Assembly (NCBI RefSeq): GCF_008274215.1
Contig: NZ_VTPS01000001.1
Coordinates: 1-64,000 of the forward strand
Direction of reading: 5' to 3'
Length of the DNA stretch: 64,000 nt
Source of the DNA: Calorimonas adulescens
GTDB taxonomy: Bacteria > Bacillota > Thermoanaerobacteria > Thermoanaerobacterales > UBA4877
In this document: in pieces, positions 1 through 7,924 of the stretch
Layout: every line of letters starts with the position of its first letter
Position numbering within the stretch: the first letter of the stretch is position 1
Translations under genes and position numbers: made by a program
The notes under the pieces: generated by a model
Seen by the model: only the letters and a program-made list of their open reading frames with translations
The model's database searches: none
Told to the model about the DNA's origin: nothing

Positions 1-1
1 A

Positions 2-241
2 ACAGGTGTATGGGTGGAATACAATGGGAGAATTTATGAAACTGTGCCATTTGTTAAGCCAAAAAAGTTTGCTGCCGGTGATAGCCCTAAAGAACCGAAT
101 TCACCTTATAGGCCACCTGATTCTCACTACTACAAATATGGCCAGAGTCTCTTTAAACCTGTTACTTTCGAGGAAAGTGATCGCGAGATTCTTGAAATGC
201 TTCAAGAAATCTTCCTTGGTAAATACAAAAAATTTGCCTGA
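2..241 (+). CDS. probable DDE transposase, C-terminal fragment (partial at window edge)
   Basis: The frame is open to the left edge and reads TGVWVEYNGRIYE before the first ATG, so this is the tail of a longer protein whose start is outside the window. The visible 79 residues have a short beta-type segment (VEYNGRIYETVPF), a proline-rich linker ending PPDSHYYKY, and an acidic helical end. Tails with a P-x-D-H-aromatic motif after the integrase core occur in several integrase-core transposase groups. The catalytic core is not visible, so the call rests on this tail and the IS-like end repeats downstream. Confidence 0.5.
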   Translation, partial: TGVWVEYNGRIYETVPFVKPKKFAAGDSPKEPNSPYRPPDSHYYKYGQSLFKPVTFEESDREILEMLQEIFLGKYKKFA

Positions 242-327
242 TTTTTATAAAGTCTGTTTTATCTTCATTTATCCAATTATGCCGCGAAAGGCCTTGACAG
301 CATTTGGACAGGTATCCTTTTGTCTTC

Positions 328-394
328 AGGGGCAGTTTAAGGCTGCCCCTCTGCCTTCCGGCGAGGATGGGGGTTTGGGGGCAAAGCCCCCCAT
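328..394. repeat. two GC-rich inverted repeats behind the transposase
   Basis: AGGGGCAG (328-335) pairs with CTGCCCCT (343-350) around a 7-base loop. A second palindrome (367-394) pairs ATGGGGG with CCCCCAT and can alternatively fold as GGGGGC-AAA-GCCCCC. GC content is far above the surroundings, which fits imported IS sequence. They may stop transcription leaving the transposase or entering from ribF, but neither has a clean T-run. Confidence 0.6.
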
Positions 395-408
395 ATTTTG
401 ATTCTTTA

Positions 409-466
409 AGGTGACATTTTCATGCGATAATTAACCACATTTTGGCCTATTTTTAGGTGACATTTT
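409..466 (+). repeat. paired direct repeats at the IS end
   Basis: AGGTGACATTTT occurs at 409-420 and again at 455-466, 46 bases apart, just before the ribF 3' end. Tandem short repeats near one terminus are typical transposase-binding sites. The outer copy marks the probable IS boundary. Confidence 0.6.
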
Positions 467-1416
467 TAAAAGATATTGACAGTATCTATCCCACGAAAGT
501 AATCTACAGCCAACACTATATCTTCATTTATCCTTTTTCTTAGTTGCTCGACACTGCTAAATTTTATTTCGTCTCGTATATATTTTATAAATTCTACCTC
601 AATTATCTTATCGTATAATTCACCATTTTCATAATCAATTATATAAGTTTCGATGCTCAAAGACTTGTCGGAAAAGGTAGGATTATATCCAATATTGGTC
701 ACACTCATATAATATTGTCCGTAAACACAGGTCCTTGTTATATACACACCCTTGCGAGGAATACACAATTCTTCATCTATATCAATATTAGCAGTGGGAT
801 AACCTAAAAGTCTCGCCCCATAGTTCATACCTCGTACTACTTTTCCCTTAAGGGAATAATATCTTCCTAAATACTTTGGTATAACATCAACCATTCCCTT
901 TTTAATTAACTCTCTTATATAACTGCTGCTAACTTTTATTCCATCTACCACTACTGGTGATACAATTTCAACATCAAAGCCACATTTTTTGCCAATCTCT
1001 CTTAACTTATCCGTATTCCCCTCTCCATTGCGTCCAAACCTGTAGTCGTATCCAACAACGATAATTCCAGCATTCAACGTTTGAATTATAATCTTATCAA
1101 TAAATTCTTCATAAGTCATTAAAGAAAAATCCTTGTCGAACTTTATCATAACAACAAAATCAATACCGTACTTACTTAAAAGTTCTATTTTTTTTTCGGC
1201 ATCGGTCAATAATTGAGGAGCTCTTGTTGGATTAATAATTTTTAACGTGTGATCATCAAAAGTAAATAATACAGACTTATATCCATAAAGTTCAGAAAGA
1301 TTTTTTAATTTGTTTATAAGGACTGCATGACCTAAATGAATCCCATCGAAATTACCTAAGGCAACACCGGTTCTGTTACTGAATTTTAAATTAGAAATAT
1401 CCCTGATCACTTCCAT
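466..1416 (-). CDS. ribF: bifunctional riboflavin kinase / FAD synthetase
   Basis: RibF phosphorylates riboflavin to FMN and adenylates FMN to FAD. The 316 residues match the usual length. The N-terminal nucleotidyltransferase half carries GNFDGIHLGH (residues 21-30) and GYDYRFGR (122-129); the C-terminal flavokinase half carries GYPTAN (205-210). The ATG follows AGAGGAAAAG. It is the last gene of the rimP-to-ribF run, 15 bases after truB. Its TAA lies about four bases from the IS end, and the last residues (RGIDTVNIF) may be a slightly variable tail, but the protein looks complete. Confidence 0.96.
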   Translation of the reverse strand: MEVIRDISNLKFSNRTGVALGNFDGIHLGHAVLINKLKNLSELYGYKSVLFTFDDHTLKIINPTRAPQLLTDAEKKIELLSKYGIDFVVMIKFDKDFSLMTYEEFIDKIIIQTLNAGIIVVGYDYRFGRNGEGNTDKLREIGKKCGFDVEIVSPVVVDGIKVSSSYIRELIKKGMVDVIPKYLGRYYSLKGKVVRGMNYGARLLGYPTANIDIDEELCIPRKGVYITRTCVYGQYYMSVTNIGYNPTFSDKSLSIETYIIDYENGELYDKIIEVEFIKYIRDEIKFSSVEQLRKRINEDIVLAVDYFRGIDTVNIF

Positions 1417-1431
1417 ATTTACTTTTCCTCT

Positions 1432-2322
1432 CTACTGTAAAAACAATGATATCTTTAATTTATTGCCGTTGAATTTGCCAATACCAATAAATTTTCTATC
1501 AATACTATATACCCTTACAAAACTTTCTACATTTATAGGGATCGAAAAAAATTCAATTTGATCTTCACTCAACATGCCACCATTTAATACTGTTTTCAAT
1601 GCACTGCCTTTGATGACAACCCATGGAAAATTGTGTAATAAAAAATCTAATGGCAGTAATTGATCACTTATATTTATTTCTATCTTGCTAAACAAGTCAT
1701 CAAATGCTATTGCGTTAGATTTTTCTAATGGCCCATACCTTATCCTTTCGAGATATGAAACATATCCAACGGTACCCAAACTGCACGCAATATCCTCGCA
1801 TAAAGTTCTAATATATGTTCCGCTTCCACATTTTACCCTGATATATATTTTATCTCCCTCGTAATAAAGGAGATCACATGAATATATTATTACTTTTATA
1901 GGTACTAGAGAAAAATGCACCCCTTTTCTCGCAAGATCGTATGCTCTTATGCCATTTAACTTTTTTGCCGAATAAGCAGGTGGCACTTGTTCAATCTGTC
2001 CAACAAAATTTTTTAAAGATTCTTTAATTTTCTCCTCGCTTATATCAGGTACACTCATTCGCTTAACTACTTTACCAGTATAATCGGCTGTATCTGTTGC
2101 TGTACCTAATTCTATACATGCTACATATTCTTTATCAAAAGAATGGATATAATTATTTAATCGTGTAGCTTTATTTACAAATATTGGTAATATACCGCTT
2201 GCAAACGGGTCAAGGGTACCCCCATGACCGACTTTTGCTAATTTAAACATCTTCTTTATTTTTTGTACTACATAATTTGATGAAACTCCTTCAGGTTTGT
2301 ATACATTCAGAATGCCATTCAA
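1432..2322 (-). CDS. truB: tRNA pseudouridine-55 synthase
   Basis: TruB makes pseudouridine 55 in the T-loop of tRNAs. The family start pattern NGILNVYKPEG is followed by the catalytic-Asp motif GGTLDPFASG (Asp about residue 38). I chose a TTG start at 2322 because a strong AGGAGG lies about ten bases upstream and the TTG aligns with the usual start; an ATG at 2346 would add eight atypical residues. Length is then 296. The start overlaps the end of nrnA by 32 bases, suggesting coupled translation. Confidence 0.95.
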   Translation of the reverse strand: MNGILNVYKPEGVSSNYVVQKIKKMFKLAKVGHGGTLDPFASGILPIFVNKATRLNNYIHSFDKEYVACIELGTATDTADYTGKVVKRMSVPDISEEKIKESLKNFVGQIEQVPPAYSAKKLNGIRAYDLARKGVHFSLVPIKVIIYSCDLLYYEGDKIYIRVKCGSGTYIRTLCEDIACSLGTVGYVSYLERIRYGPLEKSNAIAFDDLFSKIEINISDQLLPLDFLLHNFPWVVIKGSALKTVLNGGMLSEDQIEFFSIPINVESFVRVYSIDRKFIGIGKFNGNKLKISLFLQ

Positions 2323-3283
2323 GCCATAAACTCCTCCTACATTCATCTAAAATAACGTTTTTTACAGCATCAAAATTATTATCTATAAAACAACCAGAAG
2401 CTTTTTTATGTCCACCCCCTCCAAACTTATTAGCTATTTTATTTACATCAACAAAATCTTTAGAACGCAAACTCACACGGACACCATTATCCTCTATCCT
2501 AAACATAACAGCTATTTCTACACTATCAATATTTTTTACATAGTTGATAAATCCTTCACTATCGCTAACAGATGCACCGCAATCTTCCAACATTGCTTTA
2601 TTTAAGTATATATAACCTATTTTGCCATTTTCGATCACCGAAAGTGTGGATAATACTTTTGATAGTAATTTAACTTTCTCTATACTCATTTTATCAAAGA
2701 TGATCTCGTTTATTTTTTTAATATCCGCACCACTGGCCAATAAGTCAGCACTGATATTAAGTGTATATGGTGTAACATTATCAAACTTAAATCCGCCTGT
2801 ATCTGCTATGATAGCAGTTAATAAACAATTTGCTATGTCCTTATCTATCTCCACAGATAAAGATTTAATTATAACATATACGATTTCGGCTGTTGCAGAT
2901 GCATTTGTATCTACATAATTAAATTTGCTAAACATTACTTTCCCCAAAGGATGATGATCGATGCACAGCGAATTTGGGGCCTTAAAAAATATATTCTTGC
3001 TTCTTCCAAGCCTTTCAATATCATTATTATCCAGCGTTATGAATAGATCAGGACTATCATTTTCGCAAATGTCAGGGGATATAATTTCTTCATAATAAGG
3101 TAAAAACCTGTAATGAAGAGGTATTTCATCGTCTAATATGACCTTTACGTTTTTCCCAACTCTTTTTAGGGCTATATACAAAGCCAAAGAACTGCCAATA
3201 CAATCCCCATCAGGCATAATGTGTGTAGATATATATATCTTTTGGGCACTGTTTATGATATTTAAAATATCATTTACTATCAT
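2291..3283 (-). CDS. nrnA: DHH-family phosphoesterase, nanoRNase / pAp phosphatase
   Basis: The 330-residue protein has the DHH fold: HIMPDGDCIGSS (from residue 21), the DNND motif (about 85-88), DHH at 109-111, and the DHHA1 glycine motif GGGGHKKASG near residue 290. NrnA enzymes degrade very short RNAs and dephosphorylate 3'-phosphoadenosine 5'-phosphate. An AAGGAG sits seven bases before the ATG. Its place between rbfA and truB is conserved in Firmicutes. It overlaps rbfA by 14 bases. Confidence 0.92.
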   Translation of the reverse strand: MIVNDILNIINSAQKIYISTHIMPDGDCIGSSLALYIALKRVGKNVKVILDDEIPLHYRFLPYYEEIISPDICENDSPDLFITLDNNDIERLGRSKNIFFKAPNSLCIDHHPLGKVMFSKFNYVDTNASATAEIVYVIIKSLSVEIDKDIANCLLTAIIADTGGFKFDNVTPYTLNISADLLASGADIKKINEIIFDKMSIEKVKLLSKVLSTLSVIENGKIGYIYLNKAMLEDCGASVSDSEGFINYVKNIDSVEIAVMFRIEDNGVRVSLRSKDFVDVNKIANKFGGGGHKKASGCFIDNNFDAVKNVILDECRRSLWLEWHSECIQT

Positions 3284-3629
3284 TTTCTTTCTCCTTCAAC
3301 TCGTCGATAATTTTAGAAATCCGTATGCCGCTTTCTATAGAATCATCAAGAATGAAATTGATTTCTGGAACATGCTTTATCTTCAATCTTTTTGATAATT
3401 CCCTTCTAATATATCCACTAGCGTTTTTAAGTCCTTGTAATGTATTAGTTTTAACAACCTCATCTCCATATACGCTTACAAATATTTTCGAATAACTAAA
3501 ATCATTACTGAGTTTCACCTTAGTAATACTGCACAATTCTGATATTCGTGGATCCTTAAGTTCATTTTTTATTATTATACCTATATCCCTTTTTATTTCT
3601 TCCGCGACCCTCTCGTTTTTTATACTCAT
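3270..3629 (-). CDS. rbfA: 30S ribosome-binding factor A
   Basis: RbfA is a small KH-like protein (119 residues) that binds immature 30S subunits and helps 16S rRNA 5' end maturation. The N-terminal pattern RVAEEIKRDIGIII and the DPRI motif are characteristic. The start follows AAAGGTGATC. It sits directly after infB, the conserved Firmicutes order, and its stop overlaps the nrnA start. Confidence 0.94.
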   Translation of the reverse strand: MSIKNERVAEEIKRDIGIIIKNELKDPRISELCSITKVKLSNDFSYSKIFVSVYGDEVVKTNTLQGLKNASGYIRRELSKRLKIKHVPEINFILDDSIESGIRISKIIDELKEKENDSK

Positions 3630-3646
3630 TTAGATCACCTTTCATC

Positions 3647-5668
3647 TCATCGTGGGATTTCCTCAAAAGCGTATATTTCTAATATATCTCCTACCTTTAT
3701 GTCGTTAAAACGCTCAAGGCCAATACCACATTCATAGCCCTGTGCAACCTCCCTGACGTCATCTTTAAATCTCTTTAACGAAGATATCCTATCGTCATTA
3801 ATAATGGTACCATTTCTTATTATTCTAACTTGAGCATTACGTGTCACTTTACCCTCTAGAACATAACTACCGGCAATCATTCCAGCACCAGGAACCTTAA
3901 ATACCTGCCTGACTTCAGCCCGTCCTAAAATTATCTCTTCTACTTTTGGCGCAAGCATGCCCTTTATTGCTGCACCAATATCATCCAGTAAATCATATAT
4001 GACTCTGTAAATTCTTATTTCAACCTTTTCTTTAGTAGCAAGCGTACGCGCTTTAGCATCAGCAGCAACGTTAAAGCCAATAATTATAGCATTAGAAGCA
4101 GAGGCTAACATTACATCGGTTTCTGATATTGCCCCTACACCATCGTGAATAATATTAAGATGCACCTCATCATTACTCAGTCGCAAAAGGGATTGTTTTA
4201 TTGCTTCTAATGAGCCCTGTACGTCGCCCTTAAGTATAATATTAAAATTTTTTATTTTACCTTCTTGGATCTGATTAAATAGTTGGTCAAAAGATAATTT
4301 ATTGATATTATTATACTGTTGCTGCCTTAATCTATCCTTCCGATAATCAGAAATTGCTTTCGCTATCTTCTCATCAGGAACAACATAAAATTTATCCCCA
4401 ACATTCGGTACTTCTGATAATCCTAACACACTCACTGGTATTGAGGGGGTAGCTTTTTTAACTCTGCGCCCTTTATCGTCAATCAATGCCCTTACACGGC
4501 CAAAACTTGTTCCAGAAATGACGATATCGCCAACTTTTAAAGTACCGCTCTGAACCAGAACGGTTGCAACAGATCCCATGCCTTTATCAAGTCTACTCTC
4601 AATTACTACACCACTTGCCCTTTTATTTGGGTTTGCTTTTAACTCAAGGAGATCTGAAAGCAGTAATATCATCTCAAGTAATTCGTTAATTCCCTGTTTT
4701 CTTAATGCCGAAACAGGTACAAATATAGTGTCCCCGCCCCATTCTTCCGGGATGAGTCCATATTCTGAAAGTTCTTGTTTCACTCGCTCAGCATTGGCAT
4801 TTGGCTTATCAATCTTGTTAACAGCAACAATAATCGGGACATTTGCTGCTTTAGCATGATTTATTGCTTCAATTGTCTGTGGCATAACACCATCATCAGC
4901 AGCAACGACCAGAATAACTATGTCGGTTATTTGTGCTCCTCTCGCCCTCATCGCAGTAAAAGCTTCATGGCCGGGTGTATCGATAAACACAATTTTCCTA
5001 TTATTCAGTTCAACAGTATATGCTCCAATATGCTGTGTTATCCCACCAGCTTCACTTGATGTAACATTTGTTTTTCTTATAGCATCTAAAAGTGTTGTCT
5101 TTCCATGGTCTACATGTCCCATAACTGTGACAATCGGTGGTCTTGGTTCCATCTGATCTTCTCTGTCTGGCTCTTCAGTAAGATATATAGATTCGATATC
5201 CTGCTGTTCCTCTAAAATTACTTCAATATTGTATTTTGCTCCAATCATTGTTGCTGTTTCAAAATCAACGTTACTATTTATGTTGGAGCTAATTCCATGA
5301 GAAAGAAGAAATTTTAATATGTCATTTACTTTGATTCCCAAAAGTTCTGATAATTCTTTTATTGATATTGATGATGGAATTTTAATTGTTTTAACTGCTT
5401 TCTGCACATTGGAACCTTTTTTCATATCTGTTCCTTTATTTAACTTGTTTTTATAATTATCATGTCCCTTATTTTTTGATCCATCTTCTTCCATATCAAT
5501 ATTCTGTTTAGATACATTGAACAAATCTCTTATCATCTCCACCTCTGTATTTTCTAAAGTACTCATATGATTTTTAACATCTATTCCGAGATCTATTAGA
5601 TGTTTAATTAGGTCCTTACTGGAAATACCAAGTTCTTTTGATAACTCATAAACCCTTATTTTCCCCAA
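3647..5668 (-). CDS. infB: translation initiation factor IF-2
   Basis: IF-2 is the GTPase that brings initiator tRNA to the ribosome. Two IF2_N modules precede the G domain: P-loop GHVDHGKT (about residue 184-191), DTPGH and NKID, followed by the C-terminal tRNA-binding domains. A GTG at 5677 is possible, but a TTG at 5668 is better placed behind GGGGGTGA and gives [14 protein letters not shown], which aligns with the family start; length 673. The linker between the IF2_N modules is short and lysine/asparagine-rich. The start overlaps ylxQ by 23 bases. Confidence 0.97.
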   Translation of the reverse strand: MGKIRVYELSKELGISSKDLIKHLIDLGIDVKNHMSTLENTEVEMIRDLFNVSKQNIDMEEDGSKNKGHDNYKNKLNKGTDMKKGSNVQKAVKTIKIPSSISIKELSELLGIKVNDILKFLLSHGISSNINSNVDFETATMIGAKYNIEVILEEQQDIESIYLTEEPDREDQMEPRPPIVTVMGHVDHGKTTLLDAIRKTNVTSSEAGGITQHIGAYTVELNNRKIVFIDTPGHEAFTAMRARGAQITDIVILVVAADDGVMPQTIEAINHAKAANVPIIVAVNKIDKPNANAERVKQELSEYGLIPEEWGGDTIFVPVSALRKQGINELLEMILLLSDLLELKANPNKRASGVVIESRLDKGMGSVATVLVQSGTLKVGDIVISGTSFGRVRALIDDKGRRVKKATPSIPVSVLGLSEVPNVGDKFYVVPDEKIAKAISDYRKDRLRQQQYNNINKLSFDQLFNQIQEGKIKNFNIILKGDVQGSLEAIKQSLLRLSNDEVHLNIIHDGVGAISETDVMLASASNAIIIGFNVAADAKARTLATKEKVEIRIYRVIYDLLDDIGAAIKGMLAPKVEEIILGRAEVRQVFKVPGAGMIAGSYVLEGKVTRNAQVRIIRNGTIINDDRISSLKRFKDDVREVAQGYECGIGLERFNDIKVGDILEIYAFEEIPR

Positions 5669-5987
5669 TAATTTCACCCCCGCTTTGCTCTATTAATTTT
5701 TTAAGTTTTACTGAAATTCCATAATCTATAATGGAAATTACCGCTACATCTTTATGCTTTCCTAAAAATTTACTCAAAAAATACTTAGTGCCAAATTCAA
5801 TGCACGGGACATTATTATATAAACTCCAACGTTCAATATATTTTTTTATCTTATTTGAAGCATCGGAAGTATATACAACTAAAAATACCCTGCCGCCTTT
5901 GCTTAAATTCTTAAATGCTTTAAACCCTATTTTAATCTTATTTGCTTTATACATAAGCCCAATATAATTATATACCCTATCCATCAT
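5646..5987 (-). CDS. ylxQ: L7Ae-family RNA-binding protein YlxQ
   Basis: This 113-residue protein has the L7Ae/L30e/S12e/Gadd45 pattern: an early [12 protein letters not shown] segment, the middle LVVYTSDAS strand-turn, and a C-terminal [11 protein letters not shown] strand. Family members bind kink-turn-like RNA; the precise role of YlxQ is not settled. It lies between ylxR and infB as in most Firmicutes and overlaps both. Two adjacent ATG codons (5987, 5984) are possible starts; the ribosome site is weak, consistent with coupling to ylxR. Confidence 0.88.
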   Translation of the reverse strand: MMDRVYNYIGLMYKANKIKIGFKAFKNLSKGGRVFLVVYTSDASNKIKKYIERWSLYNNVPCIEFGTKYFLSKFLGKHKDVAVISIIDYGISVKLKKLIEQSGGEIIGENKGL

Positions 5988-6249
5988 CTTGTACTGTCAA
6001 TACCCTCTCCAATTCCCTATAAATATCTTCAGGAATTTTTATTCCAAGATGCTTCTCAAGTTTGTTGTCTTTAATTACTGCTTTAATGCAATTCTTATTG
6101 TGACATACATAAGCGCCTTTCCCTGAAACTTTACCAGTACTGTCAATTACAGCAGTCCCATCCGATGCTCTTCTTACTATTCTAATAAGCTCTTTTTTGG
6201 GGAACATTTGCTGACAATTTATACACATACGCATTGGTATCTTTCTCAT
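5977..6249 (-). CDS. ylxR: YlxR/RnpM family RNA-binding protein
   Basis: The 90-residue protein has the YlxR signature RMCINCQQMFPKKELIRIVR near the start and the GKGAYVCH motif (about residues 43-51), with Cys pairs at both. The family binds RNA, and the B. subtilis member modulates RNase P. The ATG follows GGGTGG, four bases into the nusA stop, so translation is probably coupled to nusA. Confidence 0.92.
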   Translation of the reverse strand: MRKIPMRMCINCQQMFPKKELIRIVRRASDGTAVIDSTGKVSGKGAYVCHNKNCIKAVIKDNKLEKHLGIKIPEDIYRELERVLTVQDDG

Positions 6250-7298
6250 ATTTCTTTTCCACCCTCATTCTCTATATCAGTACCATTAATATCGATTTTC
6301 CATCCTGTTAATTTTGCAGCCAACCTGGCATTTTGGCCTTCCTTCCCAATAGCAAGTGATAGCTGATGAGAAGGGACCAAGACTCTTGCAATTTTCTCTA
6401 CATTGTTTATATCCACAGACAGGACCCTTGCTGGGCTTAAAGCCGCAGCTATATATTCTTTTATGTCAGAGCTCCATTTAATAATATCTATTTTCTCTCC
6501 TTTTAACTCATCGACAATTGCCTGTACCCTGTTGCCTTTGAATCCAACACATGCACCAACACCATCCACATTCTTATCATTAGAATGTACTGCAATTTTT
6601 GTTCTTGAACCAGCTTCTCTTGCAATACTTTTTATTTCTACAGTTCCATCATAAATTTCAGGTACTTCCTGCTCAAATAATCGCTTTACCAAGCCTGGAT
6701 GTGTCCTGGAAACGACTATCTGTGGTCCTTTAGTTGTCTTTTTTACTTCCATAACATAGAGCTTTATTCTATCTCCGGGTCTCAAAGTTTCATTGGGTAA
6801 CTTTTCTGTCAACGGCATTGTTGTTTCGGCATTCCCAAGATCAATCAATACACTTTTTTTATCTATCCTTTCCACTATTCCGGTTACAATATCATTTTCT
6901 TTATTAATAAAATATTTATACATCATTTCTCTTTCTGCTTCTCTTATCCTTTGAATGACCACCTGTTTTGCTGTTTGTGCTGCTATCCTACCAAAGCTCT
7001 TAGGTGTAATCTCAATTCTAACTATATCTCCACATTTTAACCGTGGGTCTATCTTATGAGCATCCTGTATAGAAATCTCAGTATTTTCATCATTAACCTC
7101 TTCAACTACTACTTTTTCAACAAATGTACAAACTTTACCAGACTCCCTATCTATTTCAATTCTTACATTTTGGGCAGTGCCAAAATTTTTTTTATAAGCA
7201 GATATTAGAGCAGTTTCTATTGCTTCAAACATTATTTCCTTAGATATACCTTTTTCTTTTTCAATTTCATTTAAAGCAGACATTAAATTTTCATCCAT
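6246..7298 (-). CDS. nusA: transcription termination/antitermination factor NusA
   Basis: NusA binds RNA polymerase and controls pausing, intrinsic termination and antitermination. The 350 residues comprise the N-terminal polymerase-binding domain, an S1 domain (about 130-200) and two KH domains (KH2 with LAIGKEGQNARLAAKLTG near 315-332). There is no C-terminal acidic repeat, as is normal in Firmicutes. The start follows an AGGAGG-containing region. It is second in the operon after rimP; see the leader hairpin at 7805-7824 for possible autoregulation. Confidence 0.97.
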   Translation of the reverse strand: MDENLMSALNEIEKEKGISKEIMFEAIETALISAYKKNFGTAQNVRIEIDRESGKVCTFVEKVVVEEVNDENTEISIQDAHKIDPRLKCGDIVRIEITPKSFGRIAAQTAKQVVIQRIREAEREMMYKYFINKENDIVTGIVERIDKKSVLIDLGNAETTMPLTEKLPNETLRPGDRIKLYVMEVKKTTKGPQIVVSRTHPGLVKRLFEQEVPEIYDGTVEIKSIAREAGSRTKIAVHSNDKNVDGVGACVGFKGNRVQAIVDELKGEKIDIIKWSSDIKEYIAAALSPARVLSVDINNVEKIARVLVPSHQLSLAIGKEGQNARLAAKLTGWKIDINGTDIENEGGKEI

Positions 7299-7314
7299 TT
7301 AATTCCTTTTCCTC

Positions 7315-7764
7315 CTAAAATTTAAATTTAAGCTTAATTTTATCAATATCGTTCATATTAATTTTCTCGATGTTACTGCCAACTTTTAAATAAATATTCT
7401 TACTTTCAAAATCATAAATTGTTCCTTCAACGATCTCTTTGTTATTCAACCTTATTATGACATTATCATTTATGTGAATCCGGATATCATCCTCATCTTT
7501 TAATTCTCTCTCCAATCCAGCAGATGAAACCTCCAGTATATATTGTTGCGGTATGGGATCTCTAATGTCAAGTTCTCTGCTTATAACATTACTTACTTGC
7601 TCGCAATCTTCAATAGTTATTCCACCTTTCTTATCAATACAGAACCGTAGAACCCAAACTTTTCCTTCTCTTACATACTCTATTTTTACAAGCTTATATC
7701 CCATTCCCTCAATTATACTTTTGGAAAACTCTGATACAGTGTTAATAATTTGACTTTTCCCCAT
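7315..7764 (-). CDS. rimP: ribosome maturation factor RimP
   Basis: RimP (YlxS, 149 residues) binds the assembling 30S subunit. The sequence has the RimP N-terminal alpha/beta pattern, the GGITIEDCEQVS motif (about 54-65), then YILEVSSAGLERELK before the SH3-like C-terminal domain. The ATG follows GGAAGTGAT. It is the first gene of the rimP-nusA-ylxR-ylxQ-infB-rbfA-nrnA-truB-ribF run and has its own promoter. Confidence 0.95.
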   Translation of the reverse strand: MGKSQIINTVSEFSKSIIEGMGYKLVKIEYVREGKVWVLRFCIDKKGGITIEDCEQVSNVISRELDIRDPIPQQYILEVSSAGLERELKDEDDIRIHINDNVIIRLNNKEIVEGTIYDFESKNIYLKVGSNIEKINMNDIDKIKLKFKF

Positions 7765-7804
7765 ATAAGTATCACTTCCATAATTAATTAAATATAAATA
7801 TTAA

Positions 7805-7824
7805 AGAGTGGGTTTCCCCACTCT
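7805..7824 (-). promoter_or_regulatory. attenuator-like hairpin in the rimP-nusA leader
   Basis: On the minus strand an 8-bp perfect stem AGAGTGGG/CCCACTCT with a GAAA loop is followed by TTTAATATTTAT, an interrupted U-tract. It starts about 20 bases after the predicted transcription start of rimP, so it is in the rimP leader. It could also stop polC read-through. Weak U-tracts are typical of NusA-stimulated terminators, and NusA autoregulation by leader attenuation is reported for B. subtilis; the function here is inferred. Confidence 0.65.
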
Positions 7825-7848
7825 CCTGTAGTCATACCTCTTATGATA

Positions 7849-7877
7849 ATTTTAACATATTACGACGGGTTGTTCAA
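7849..7877 (-). promoter_or_regulatory. sigma-A type promoter for rimP-nusA-infB operon
   Basis: Minus strand -35 TTGAAC (7872-7877), 17-base spacer, -10 TAAAAT (7849-7854). The predicted start is near 7842, about 78 bases before the rimP ATG. It lies in the 160-base gap after polC and separates the translation operon from the polC operon. Confidence 0.75.
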
Positions 7878-7924
7878 GACATAATATGGAGTTGTTAAAG
7901 CTATTTTTCAACCAAAAATAATTT

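Larger units (their letters stand above)
1..462 (+). mobile_element. right end of an insertion sequence, cut by the window edge
   Basis: The piece holds the C-terminal end of a probable DDE transposase, a GC-rich palindromic stretch and two direct copies of AGGTGACATTTT (409-420 and 455-466), spaced as transposase-binding sites at an IS end often are. Read inward from the host side the end begins TGTCACCT, so the boundary is probably near 462, four bases past the ribF stop. The left end and target duplication lie outside the window. The IS family is not certain from this fragment. Confidence 0.6.

Noticed and set aside
328-394. CRISPR-like repeats at the left edge
   Set aside because: The repeats are single palindromes without regular spacers and belong to the IS end.
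6-401. Plus-strand frame of 131 residues in the IS
   Set aside because: Overlaps the better supported transposase tail and runs through both GC-rich palindromes; no recognisable motif.
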